Source: Sinonovacula constricta
Lineage: Eukaryota > Mollusca > Bivalvia > Cardiida > Solecurtidae
Assembly (NCBI GenBank): GCA_007844125.1
Contig: CM017561.1
Span: 21,501,260-21,565,259 of the forward strand
Length of the DNA: 64,000 nt
Reading direction: 5' to 3'
How positions within the stretch are numbered: position 1 is the first letter of the stretch; each line of letters opens with the position of its first letter. The notes below the pieces were generated by a model. It searched no databases and was not told the DNA's origin. It saw nothing but the letters and a program-made list of their open reading frames with translations. A program made the translations under genes and the position numbers. Below, piece after piece: positions 23,201-33,757 of this stretch.

Positions 23201-23615
23201 ACCACTCCATCTACCACCATCACTACTCCTTCTACCACTTCGTCTACCACCACCATCACTACCACTTCTACCACTCCGTCTACCACCACCATCACTACCA
23301 CTTCTACCACTCCTCCCATCATCACCATCACTACTACTTCTACCACTCCGTCTGGAACTGCCATCACTACCACTTCTACCACTCCATCTAAAACCACCAT
23401 CACTACTACTTCTACCACTCCGTCTATCACTTCTAATATTCCTCCCACTACCACCATCACTACTTCTTCTACTCCTGCTCCTTCCACCAAAACCACTACG
23501 TCCCTTCTACTGCTCCTTCTACCACCAATATATCTACTACCACCCGTTCAACCATACTATATCTATTCCTACCACTCCTTCTACCACCACCATGCCTTCT
23601 TCTACTACTAATAAA
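17215..23615. repeat. 6.4-kb low-complexity block 3 with higher-order repeats
   Basis: Built from variants of ACTACCACTTCTACCACTCC and GTCTACCACCACCATC. The plus strand is nearly free of G. A Thr-rich frame runs from 17,167 but slips to a Tyr/His reading near 18,310 and back near 19,215, within one stop-free stretch to 20,769, and further shifts follow. Recognisable longer segments recur, for example CCTACCAACATCACT near 17,995, 20,097, 21,702 and 23,145. The long open frames on both strands reflect absence of stops in such sequence, not evidence of a gene. Confidence 0.85.
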
Positions 23616-23884
23616 ATTCTATTCTACTTTCGTCTTGCTGATACATCTTGGGTACAGCTGTTTTTCTTTGTCAGATTAGCATTTAACTTATGTTGAATAA
23701 TGATACTTTGGATTGCTCAGGAATGTTCAGGCTTGAATGGATACATGTTTAACTCCCTTTACTTTTCCTATATATTATTCTAGGCAAAGAAACTTTTATC
23801 ATACTTCGTACCTCAATGTATTGGGTGTCCATGCTTGGTCAAATGAAAATCAATGTTATCTACTTAATTAGATAGCAGAAGGCT

Positions 23885-24305
23885 GAATTGTTTGTTTATT
23901 GGGTTTATCATCCCACCAACGTTACAGTATATCAGTTACCTGGAGATGGTGTCCACTTGAAGCAGATATAGTGCTGCCTTCACTATGTATAGCATGCCGT
24001 GGACAGCTGGCATGATACCACATCCTGACACCGGGCCAACCAATTGTGGAACTACCCTTATATTTGCTTGAGCGTTAGCAAGGGAGCTTTACCACTACCA
24101 TTTTTAACGACTTTATAATGTCGCTACCTGGGATCGAGCATGTCAATTATCTGGAGATGGTGTCCACTTGAAGCTGATATAAAGCTGCCTTCAATGTTTA
24201 TAGATGCCATGAAGACCTGGCATGATACCAAATCCAGTCACATTATCATTCCATTTTTTAGCGATTTTGGTAGTCACGGCAACCAGTTGTGAATTGTATA
24301 TATGG
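23885..24305 (-). mobile_element. Two adjacent copies of a SINE-like repeat (family 3)
   Basis: Both copies carry CTGGAGATGGTGTCCACTTG, AAGC(A/T)GATATA and GGCATGATACCA. The left copy also has GCGTTAGCAAGGGAGCTTTA and CTACCTGGGATCGAGCATG, which on the minus strand corresponds to the B-box region and downstream part of the repeat at 61,925-62,040. The right copy is cut off by the transposon at 24,315. Confidence 0.5.
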
Positions 24306-24314
24306 AGAATTGAT

Positions 24315-25240
24315 CAGGGCTCCCGCTGCCATGCGTCAAATGCGCCATTGGCGCAAAAACGAAAAAAATGGCTCATTTTTTTCGAAATTGGCGCATCCTT
24401 ATGGCGCACGATTTTTTCGGCATTATTTTTTGTGAATCGCTAAGCGGCCAAGACTGGTAGCCATTTCTACACGTACTGTGATTCGCTAGCGAGGAGAAGC
24501 TCGATAGCCAGTCAAGCTTGCACAGCGGCCTTCACCTTGAGGGCATTGTGGTGTTGACATGTTGTGTACATAATGCCGAATAAATATCACCTCAGGGAAG
24601 GATTAGTGTAATTTGCAAGACGATAATAAAGCAGCCAGCCGAATGTTTGTTGCGATCATTAATTGGACAGTACCGGATTGTCGATTAATAACAATTAATG
24701 ATACAATTAGATACATAATTACGAGGTGAGCAGACAGCAGCCGAAAGTGTGTTTGTGATCAATTTGATTTCAAACTTTCTTTTCAAAGGTGGGCTGCACA
24801 CAAGACTCGAAGGATCCTGCAGTAAATGTAAAAGGGACTCTGGACCTCTGCATACAATGTACAAAATGTAAATACTAAACCATGACTATTGCTTTCATTG
24901 TAACTGCATATAATGGCTATGTTAAAAGTATGATATTGCCTAAAGGCGACATAGACATACTAAATGTACATAAAATATACAAATGTTTATGTAAATAAAA
25001 CGTAAAAAAGAAATTCCACGTTTTTTTTTCCATTCTCAATTCAATAAAACTACAAAAAGTATATTAAAATAAAAAGAATTGCGTGTTAACAAACATACAT
25101 ATACATACTACAAAAATAACATTAAAATTGACGCGTAAATTTGGCTCATAAAATGGCTCATGAAATAAAAAAGAGGCTCATAATTTTCAAATTTGGCTCA
25201 TTGGTTGGCTCGGACAAAAAAAACACCACGGGGAGACCTG
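24315..25240. mobile_element. 0.93-kb DNA transposon with CAGG ends and 5-bp TSD
   Basis: Starts CAGGGCTCCCGCTGCC and ends GGGGAGACCTG, whose complement is CAGGTCTCCCC. TTGAT is repeated directly on both sides (24,310-24,314 and 25,241-25,245). Near the ends are repeated TTGGCTCA and AATGGCTCAT motifs facing GGCGCA motifs. No transposase frame is left. CAGG ends fit hAT-type elements; a 5-bp duplication is shorter than the usual 8 bp, so the assignment is tentative. Confidence 0.65.
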
Positions 25241-25423
25241 TTGATGGTTTGTCAACTTAAGTCCCTAGGTAACCACCACAAACTTCATACCTGCAGGATC
25301 CTAACATGTAAAAAAATGTCTCAATAATAATTTATATTCATAAGCCTACCACCTTTGCTACTTTAAGTTTAAGTTTAAAATACAAAATTACTGACATTAA
25401 AGAGATTTTTGTCAATTTTTTTT

Positions 25424-25441
25424 TGGGGGGGGGGGGGGAGG
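25424..25441 (+). repeat. T9-G17-like homopolymer junction
   Basis: TTTTTTTTT followed by an uninterrupted run of about 17 G and then AGGGC. It is a simple-sequence tract next to the end of the SINE at 25,530-25,800. Confidence 0.8.
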
Positions 25442-25529
25442 GCATCTACACTGAAATGGCAACAGACAGCTCAAAAGTGACACCGAATTCGTGCTCAGCA
25501 CACTTGGTTTAGACAGGGCCATTAATGTT

Positions 25530-25800
25530 GGATGGGATTTTCCGGCATTTTTTACGATACTGTGCAGCAACATTTCTATCATTATAGCAAAGGGGCACTT
25601 ATGAGGTGCCCAGGGGCTGAACCCAGTCGGTCCATTATACTGACACCGACTAGTCAATGCTGTCCCGTTTGTCCCGAGCGTTAGGAGGAAGCCACTACTA
25701 CCAACTTTAAAGTCATTGGTTTGATCCAGTCTGGGTTTGACCCCGCGAACTCCTGATTCATAAGCCAATGCTCTACCACTTGAGCTATGGCGGCCGGTCA
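25530..25800 (-). mobile_element. tRNA-derived SINE, family 2, minus strand
   Basis: On the minus strand: a head with GCCATAGCTCAAGTGGTAG and a B-box-like GGGGTCAAACCCAG, then TAGTAGTGGCTTCCTCCTAA, CTCGGGACAAACGGGACAGC, GGGCACCTCATAAGTGCCCC, ATAATGATAGAAATGTTGC and TGCCGGAAAATCCC. It matches the plus-strand copy at 61,553-61,835 module by module. Confidence 0.8.
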
Positions 25801-25805
25801 TTCAT

Positions 25806-25892
25806 GTTTTCTAGGGTTTGACCTTTTGACCTACTTTTTCACCCCACGTGACCCAGTTACGAACTCACTCAAGATTTCTTGCAGTCAAACTA
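25806..25892 (+). mobile_element. Fragment of the 145-bp unit repeat
   Basis: Matches one internal unit of the element at 9,590-10,692: CTTTTTCACCCCACGTGACC, CAGTTACGAACTCA, TCAAGATTTCTTGCAG. The fragment is shorter than one full unit and directly borders the SINE to its left. Confidence 0.65.
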
Positions 25893-27270
25893 TATTATAT
25901 GACTGTGTCTGCTCACAGAAAAGCCATGAATTCTGCAGTGTGCATCATATTTAAGACAGTATGTGCTGTACGCTACTCCAATATTGAACATATGTTTAGA
26001 AAGAAATTGGTTGGATTTTGCGCAGTCGGTGCTTTCAAATACAGTACAATCACAAGCAGAATAAACCTTAAGAAAGGCCTTATTGTTGTTTCTGAAACCA
26101 AACTATGGGCATTTAAAATATGGTCCGGGACAGTGAATCTCCAAATATTACACATCTGAATTTCCTGAAATTATTGGATATTTAATCCGTAGACTGTTGT
26201 GTCAATCGTTATGAATTTTTAAAATGGCATCCAAATGCAAAAATTTGTTATATTATTTCAGTCCCTTTTACCCAAAGTTCCAATGACAAAACCAACCAAG
26301 CTTGCTGTCCTCACCAACAACAGGTTATGATGCTGACAATGACAAATCATCAGCAACAAAATGTTGTTCATTTTCAAAGGATTTACTTTATGTGAAGTTC
26401 TTATTGACGAGTTACTAAATGCCAAAACATGATAGTTCTTTTGTTAATTAAGTATATTCTCAGATTAAACCATTTGTGTTTTTTATTAAAATGAATAGAA
26501 GAATAGAAGATTGCAAATGATTATGAATTGATCGTCCCACTAGGACATTATAATTGTGTTTTAAGTTTACTTAGATCTAGAATACCTGTGAAAAACTTAA
26601 CAAAGCCTGTTCAGGTTTCAACTTTCTCTGAAACCTTCTCAGCTTCAAAGTTGCATGCAAAAATGTTTCCAAATGGAAAACAGACAGCAAAAATGCCTGA
26701 TTTTTTGTTGTTGCATAATGATGTCTTTTGACTATGCAAAAACAAACACATACAAACAAAACCAAGTTTTTGTATGTCTACATAGTAAAACTCCATTCTA
26801 GCATTGTACCGCTATACAAGTCTAGAAGCATTGCAGTTATAACTGAAATTCCAAGAAAGACAACTTTTGCATTTGCGCATGCGCAGATGTTCACTGTAAA
26901 GCCGTGGATGTTTGAAAGATTATATTTAAATATTTGAGCAAGTATTAAAAGTCAGGAATGGGCCCAACAACCTGGAATTGATGAACCAAATACAATATTT
27001 ACCTTATATATGGCTGGAAACTTTGTTAAATCCATCATAATCAATAAATATACGCAACATAATTCCACATACATCTTCCTGCCTCGCTACTTCCGGAACG
27101 AAACTCGACTTTCGTTTGGTCTCACACCATCATATATAATATAGCATCTATATTTTAACATATTTTATTGTAACTGTAATCTCCATAACTTTATACATAA
27201 CAGTTATCTATTATCTGTGATTAAACAATCTTCTCGTTTTATACACAATTGTGAATTCATATATGCGGTA
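25893..27270. other. No recognisable gene or element
   Basis: AT-rich single-copy-looking sequence. Short open frames on both strands (for example 25,848-26,159) lack domains, splice context and codon-like structure. Nothing was supported here. Confidence 0.5.
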
Positions 27271-27278
27271 AAATGCAC

Positions 27279-27293
27279 ACACACACGCACGCA

Positions 27294-27325
<32 letters not shown>

Positions 27326-27347
27326 CACACCTATATATATATATATA
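27279..27347. repeat. Compound microsatellite (CA)n-(CGCA)n-(CA)n-(TA)n
   Basis: The order is ACACACACACGCACGCACGC, then further CGCA units, then CACACACACAC and CTATATATATATATATATG. A simple dinucleotide/tetranucleotide compound array. Confidence 0.95.
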
Positions 27348-27959
27348 TGCTTTTATGTTTACAACAATTTATTAATAATTTAAAAATTACATTATCAACT
27401 CATTTAAATTAATGAGGGCTCCAACTGTACAACCACCCAGTGTGTGGGCTGTGGAAGAGAATGCAACACTCGTTTATCTGACATTAAAACGTCACAACAT
27501 TTATAGCTATATAAACACACCAACGACATGGTGTTATAAATAAGTATTTTACTTTTCTGGGGAGAAATATCATACAGTGCAAATATAAACATAACCTTAT
27601 AATATACCAGACATTTGATATATAGAAAAACATATAAACGATAGCATCATGTTTGTATATTTAAAATGTAATAAATAATAAAAAAACATAAACACACTAG
27701 TTATGTTTTACATGAACTTTTTCGGTGTTGCAAAAATACAATCTGAGCTGTTAGATATAACAAATAGTAATAATTTACATTAGTGCACGAAAAATCATTT
27801 TCTATGTTACAGTTGATTCAATTTATAAATATTGCTGGGTTTATGAATGTGATTTATATTCTGTACTTGTTAGACAAATACAACTTATATTCTGATACTA
27901 ATTGCAAACAAAAGACCTTTAATATAGCCACACATTTGCCGTGTGATGAAGCATATATG

Positions 27960-29200
27960 TGTACTTATTAATTGTTGCCCGTCTTAAGGTTTAAAGTATT
28001 TGAGTCATAGATCTTTGAACTTCGGATATATTAATAAGATATGTTTACAATCTTCAACCACTTTCAAATTGCACTGTGTACATATGCGCTGATATCTTTC
28101 TAAATGTATATCATTATCTCCCAGTTTCGGTACATAAACTATGAGCATACAACATGAACCTTGCGATTGCTACTTGATGTTTTGTTTCCATATTCATTTC
28201 CAGATACTGTTAAATTTCTAGGTCCTGTTTAAATAAAACATTTGTTGATAGTCTTGTGGGGCATATTAGAGTACCATTTCTGTTTATATATGTCTACAAT
28301 TCTCCGCTATATTAAGCCAAAGGAAATAGATTGTGTTTTGCATTTGACAGATATTAGCATAGCCAATATTTTCTAGTATGCGTTTTAATATGAATTGCTC
28401 AATTAAGTCTGATATATCGTGTTTCACTGTTAGCGTCATTTGCTACTGTATCATATAAATTTTTAATAATAGGGTTCTTCATTTTAATTATTTTCATCCA
28501 GTACTTAACCATGATAATTTCTCTACTTATCTTTATCGGATATCTACCCAGCTCTCCTTCCAGTGCATTATATATTAGTAGAGCCTTTTACATGCAGAAA
28601 CTTTCTGAAAAATGCATTGTATTAGTTCTATGTCCCTGGTATCATTATACCCCCTAATTGCTGCGTGGTAGTTTAGAATAGATCCCACTAATGTATTATT
28701 AAATAATTAACACTTTTCACTTTCTTTAAGAGACAGTTGGTTCATGACAATAAGCAGGTTCTTCATGTAGTGTGTATGACAACTGTTATGCAATTTTTGT
28801 CGGTGTTTTTTGCCACGATCATTTTAAATAAGTGGACACCCAAGCACTTAAACGAATTTACTACTTCCAATTGTATGTCATTTAATCTTATTTCACATGA
28901 GGTACTTCTTACTCTAAAAAAAAAACAACATAACTTTTGCCTTTTGCTCATTTATTAGTAAACCCCACCTTCTACAAAACTGGCACAAATCGCTGAACAC
29001 TGATTGTAAAGCATAGGGAGAATTTGCAAAAAAACAAAACAAACAACCTTATCATCTGCGAAATGAAGGGTAAATCTCTTAACAGAAACTAACATCGGTA
29101 TTAATATTTTGTATACATATGTATCGTTTGTGAATATGACGAACTGCAAATTGGAACTGAGCTTGTAACAAAACGAACAGGAGAGTACAGTTGAGTAACC
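27960..29200 (-). pseudogene. Non-LTR retrotransposon ORF2, 3' part (reverse transcriptase)
   Basis: Read on the minus strand from right to left, with frame changes: LQFVIFTNDT and TLHFADDKVVCF (reverse-transcriptase motif C, normally F/Y-A-D-D), LYNQCSAICASFVEGG, IQLEVVNSFKCLGVHLF (the region after the palm), SILNYHAAIRGYNDTRDIEL, NALEGELGRYPIKISREI and IMVKYWMKIIKMK. This order matches the palm, thumb and C-terminal region of LINE reverse transcriptases. Many stops and frameshifts make it a fossil. No endonuclease was found. It could be the same element as the ORF1 relic at 33,758-35,530, which has the same strand and the correct order. Confidence 0.7.
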
Positions 29201-29254
29201 TCTCCAACATTTAAGTATATAAGCCTTAATTTAGAATTAATAAGAGTTTATTAC

Positions 29255-29360
29255 CCTGGTTAAGTTGTGATTGAAATGTTGACTTCATCATTGATGGCCT
29301 AATCTTTAAGGTGTTACCTACAACTATCATAGATGCGTACTGGGTGTTCCTAACATGATT
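29255..29360 (+). repeat. Copy of the sequence that flanks the 31-bp satellite
   Basis: Contains GGTTAAGTTGTGATTGAAAT, GTTGACTTCA and CATAGATGCGTACTGGGTGT, TCCTAACATG. The sequence at 38,202-38,292 has the same blocks in the same order and then runs straight into the 31-bp satellite. Here no satellite follows. Confidence 0.65.
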
Positions 29361-29734
29361 TGAAGGTGTTTATTTATTTTTTATCCATATAATTGCGATT
29401 ATGATTTTTAATATGCGTATTCTATGTAAAAATTCCTTAGACTTGAATATGTATAATTATAACTCTGCTATTTTCAGCGTTTTAATATTTGTAATTGCCT
29501 CTTTAACATTAAGCCGATAGTATTGCTTTAAAATAGTTTCTGTTATTTCTCGGCGGGAAGTTTGAATGAGCCAATAAGTGAGCTCGGCTTATAAACGTTA
29601 AAGTTGTACTAGTGCATTGAGATTTTTATAAAACATTTTTAATGGAAAATGAAGTCAACAAACATTAGCGAGGCCGCTTTTATCATAACACATGCAAATC
29701 ACTTTCCATTGTTTTCCGTGTAATATCATGTCTA

Positions 29735-30005
29735 TAATTTTTATTTATTTTTCCTTTCCTTCATTCTTTCTTCCAACTCCTAATTCTTTGCGTTAATTAT
29801 TTTGCTTTCCTCTTATGCTTTCCTTCTTACCTTTTCTCCAATATTCTTCCTTCCATCATTTCCTTTTGCCTACCCCTTTTCTTCGTTCCTTTATTTCGTC
29901 GTTTGTTTTAATAATATCTCATGTAGAAAGTTCTTATTCTTTTTTCTTTTCTTTCTTTTTTCGTTATTATACTTCCTTCTTGTTTTGTAATTTTCTTTTT
30001 TTTCC
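29735..30005 (+). repeat. Polypyrimidine-rich stretch
   Basis: Dominated by TTCC, TTCTTT and TTTTC runs, with short plus-strand Phe/Leu/Ser-rich frames that are compositional. It lies just left of the CAGT satellite. Confidence 0.7.
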
Positions 30006-30129
30006 TTAAAGACTTTGAGAGTATGTACTTTGCTAAGTCAGTATTTACTACTTAAGTAACCTAGTTAATTTTTTATAGTTGTTAACAAAGTAAAAAGTTG
30101 ACAAAAACTAAGAAAACCATTTAAGCAGG

Positions 30130-33100
30130 GATGAACAATTACACTCAATCAAGTCCGTCTGTCAGTCTGTCTAGTCAGTCTGTCCAATCATTTGGTCCAG
30201 TCAGTCAGTCTAGTCAGTCTGTCCAATCATTTGGTCCAGTCAGTCTGTCTAGTTAGTCTGCCGAATCCGTTGGTCCAGCCAATATAGTCAGTATGCCCAA
30301 TCGGTAGGTCTAGTTGGTCTGTCCAATCAGTCAGTTCATTCTTTCTGTCCATCGTTTCTGTCAGTTTGGTCCAAATCTTTCAGTCCAGCATATCATGTTG
30401 GTCTCTCCAGTCGGTTAGTCCTGTAAGTAAGTCCAGTCAATCAGTCCAGTCAGTCTAGTCTAGTCAGTCAGCCAAATCTATCAGTCCAGTCAGTCCGTCC
30501 AGTCAGTCACTCCAGACAGTTAGTCCAGTCCGGTAAGTCACTCAGTCTAGTCAGGTCAGTCAGTCCAGTCTAGTCAGTTCAGTCGGTCAGTACAGTCAGG
30601 TCAGTAAGTCTGGTCAGTCAGTCGGTCTGGTTAGTCGGTCCCGTTGGTCCAGTCAGGTCAGTCAGTCAGTCTAGTCAGGTCAGTTAGTCTTGTCAGTCCA
30701 GTCAGTCAGTCCAGTCTAGTAAGGTCAGTCAGTCGGTCTGGTAAGTCGGTCCCGTCGGTCCAGTCAGGTCAGTCAGTCAGTCCTGTCAGTCAGTTCAGTC
30801 AGTTGGTCCAGTCAGTCCAGTCAGGTCAATCTGTCCAATTAGGTCAGTTGGTCCAGTCAGTCAGTCCAGTCAGTCCAGTCAGTCAGTCCAGTCAGGTCAA
30901 TATGTCCAATGAGGTCAGTTGGTCCAGTCAGTCAGTCCAGTCAGTCAGTCCAGTCAGGTCAGTCAGTCAGTCCGGTCAGTCAGTCCGGTCAGTCAGTCCA
31001 GTCAGTAAGTCAGTCCAGTCAGGTCAGTCAGTCCAGTCAGGTCAGTCAGTCCTGTCAGTCAGTCCGGTCAGTCAGTCAGTCCAGTCAGTCAGTCCGGTCA
31101 GTCAGTCCAGTCAGTCAGTCCAGTCAGTCAGTCAGTCCAGTCAGTCAGTCCAGTCAGTCAGTCTGGTCAGTCAGTCCAGTCAGTCAGTCAGTCAGGTCAG
31201 TCAGTCAGTCCGGTCAGTCAGTCCGGTCAGTCAGTTCAGTTAGTCAGTCCGTCAGTCAGTCCAGTCAGTCAGTTCAGTCAGTCAGTCCAGTCAGTCAGTT
31301 CAGTCAGTCAGTCCAGTCAGTTCAGTTAGTCAGTCCAGTCAGTCAGTTCAGTCAGTCAGTCCAGTCAGTCAGTTCAGTTAGTCAGTCCAGTCAGTCAGTC
31401 CAGTCAGTCAGTTCAGTCAGTCAGTCCAGTCAGTCAGTACAGTCAGTCAGTCAGTCAGTCCAGTCAGTCAGTCCAGTCAGTCAGTCCAGTCAGTCAGTCA
31501 GTCCAGTCAGTCAGTCCAGTTAGTCAGTCCAGTCAGTCAGTCCAGTCAGTCAGTTCAGTCAGTCAGTCCAGTCAGTCAGTCCAGTCAGTCAGTTCAGTCA
31601 GTCAGTCCAGTCAGGTCAATATGTCCAATGAGGTCAGTTGGTCCAGTCAGTCAGTCCAGTCAGTCAGTCCAGTCAGGTCAGTCAGTCAGTCCGGTCAGTC
31701 AGTCCGGTCAGTCAGTCCAGTCAGTAAGTCAGTCCAGTCAGTAAGTCCTGTCAGTCAGTCCGGTCAGTCAGTCAGTCCAGTCAGTCAGTCCGGTCAGTCA
31801 GTCCAGTCCAGTCAGTCAGTCCGGTCAGTCAGTCCAGTCAGTAAGTCAGTCCAGTCAGTAAGTCCTGTCAGTCAGTCCGGTCAGTCAGTCAGTCAGTCCA
31901 GTCCAGTCAGGTCAGTCAGTCCAGTCAGGCAAGTCAGTCCTGTCAGTCAGTCCATTCAGTCAGTCAGTCCAGTCAGTCAGTCCAGTCAGTCAGTCTGGTC
32001 AGTCAGTCCAGTCAGTCAGTCCGGTCAGTCAGTCCGGTCAGTCAGTTCAGTTAGTCAGTCCAGTAAGTCAGTCCAGTCAGTCGGTCCAGTCAGTCAGTCA
32101 GGTCAGTCAGTCTAGTCAGTCAGTCCGGTCAGTCAGTCCGGTCAGTCAGTTCAGTTAGTCAGTCCAGTCAGTCAGTCCAGTCAGTCAGTTCAGTCAGTCA
32201 GTCCAGTCAGTCAGTTCAGTCAGTCAGTCCAGTCAGTTCAGTTAGTCAGTCCAGTCAGTCAGTTCAGTCAGTCAGTCCAGTCAGTCAGTTCAGTTAGTCA
32301 GTCCAGTCAGTCAGTCCAGTCAGTCAGTCCAGTCAGTTAGTTCAGTCAGTCAGTCCAGTCAGTCAGTCCAGTCAGTCAGTCCAGTCAGTCAGTCAGTCAG
32401 TCCAGTCAGTCAGTCCAGTCAGTCAGTCCAGTCAGTCAGTCAGTCCAGTCAGTCAGTCCAGTTAGTCAGTCCAGTCAGTCAGTCCAGTCAGTCAGTTCAG
32501 TCAGTCAGTCCAGTCAGTCAGTCCAGTCAGGTCAGTCAGTCCAGTCAGGTCAGTCAGTCCTGTCAGTCAGTCCGGTCAGTCAGTCAGTCCAGTCAGTCTG
32601 TCCGGTCAGTCAGTCCAGTCAGTCAGTCCAGTCAGTCAGTCGAGGCAGTCAGTCAGTCCATTTAGTCAGTCCAGTCAGTCAGTCTGGTCAGTCAGTCCAG
32701 TCAGTCAGTCTGGTCAGTCAGTCCGGTCAGTCAGTTCAGTTAGTCAGTCCAGTAAGTCAGTCCAGTCAGTCGGTCCAGTCAGTCAGTCAGGTCAGTCAGT
32801 CTAGACAGTCAGTCCGGTCAGTCAGTCCGGTCAGTCAGTTCAGTTAGTCAGTCCAGTCAGTCAGTCCAGTCAGTCAGTTCAGTCAGTCAGTCCAGTCAGT
32901 CAGTTCAGTCAGTCAGTCCAGTCAGTTCAGTTAGTCAGTCCAGTCAGTCAGTTCAGTCAGTCAGTCAGTTCAGTTAGTCAGTCCAGTCAGTCAGTCCAGT
33001 CAGTCAGTCCAGTCAGTCAGTTCAGTCAGTCAGTCCAGTCAGTCAGTCCAGTCAGTCAGTCAGTTCAGTCAGTCAGTCCAGTCAGTTCAGTCCAGTCAGT

Positions 33101-33530
33101 CTAGTAAAGTCAGTTAGTCCAGTAAGTCAGTCCGGTCAGGTCAGTCAGTCCGATCAGTCTGTCTGGTCAGTCAGTCCAGTCAGTCTAGTTAGTTGGTCCA
33201 GTCAGTCAGTCACTCCAGTCAGTCAGTCCAGTCACTCAGTCAGTCCAGTCAGGTCAGTCTGTCAGTGCAGTCAGGTCGGTCAGTCCAGTCAGTTTAGTCT
33301 ATTCAATCAGTCAGTCCGGTCAGTCAGTCCAGTCAGTCAGTCCAGTTAGTGAGTCCGGTCAGTCAGTCAGTCCAGTCAGTCAGTCAGTCCAGGCAGTCAG
33401 TAAGTCAGTCCAGTCAGTAAGTTCATTCAGTCAGTCGGTCCAGTTAGTCAGTCAGTCCAGTCAGTCGGTCCAGTCAGTCAGTAAGTCAGTCCAGTCAGTA
33501 AGTCAGTCCAGTTGGTCAGTCAGTCTAATC
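30130..33530 (+). repeat. 3.4-kb CAGT-type satellite with higher-order structure
   Basis: The core is (CAGT)n interrupted as CAGTCAGTCCAGTCAGTCAG. The edges are more degenerate (30,130-30,600 and 33,100-33,530). A marker sequence CAATATGTCCAATGAGGTCA occurs at about 30,899 and again at about 31,618, a spacing of 719 bp, with identical neighbours. A second marker, TCTAG(T/A)CAGTCAGTCCGG, occurs near 32,111 and 32,800. Long frames such as 30,644-31,243 (VSPVSQSSQSV) are compositional. Confidence 0.95.
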
Positions 33531-33757
33531 CATATTATAGTCAATTGTTGTTTCTCTATTATATTAATTTTATCTGAAAAAGAGTTTTTCATATAAATGA
33601 AAATTTCTCCAGCATACCTTCGTTTTTACTGTTTGTGAATTTCTGCCCATACTAATGTTCAACCTTTTAACCTGAAATGTCTATATTATGAAACGATTTC
33701 GGTGATAGCCAAGTTTCATATAAGATAACATCATGTTTGCTTAAAATGTTTAAGAAG
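33531..33757 (-). other. Short spacer, possible LINE sequence
   Basis: Unique-looking sequence between the CAGT satellite and the ORF1 relic. In the minus sense it lies directly after ORF1, where ORF2 would be expected to start, but I see no clear endonuclease motifs. Confidence 0.3.

Noticed and set aside
30644..32115. Ser/Gln/Val repeat proteins in the CAGT satellite
   Set aside because: A tetranucleotide repeat cycles through frames and lacks stops. The proteins carry no constraint.
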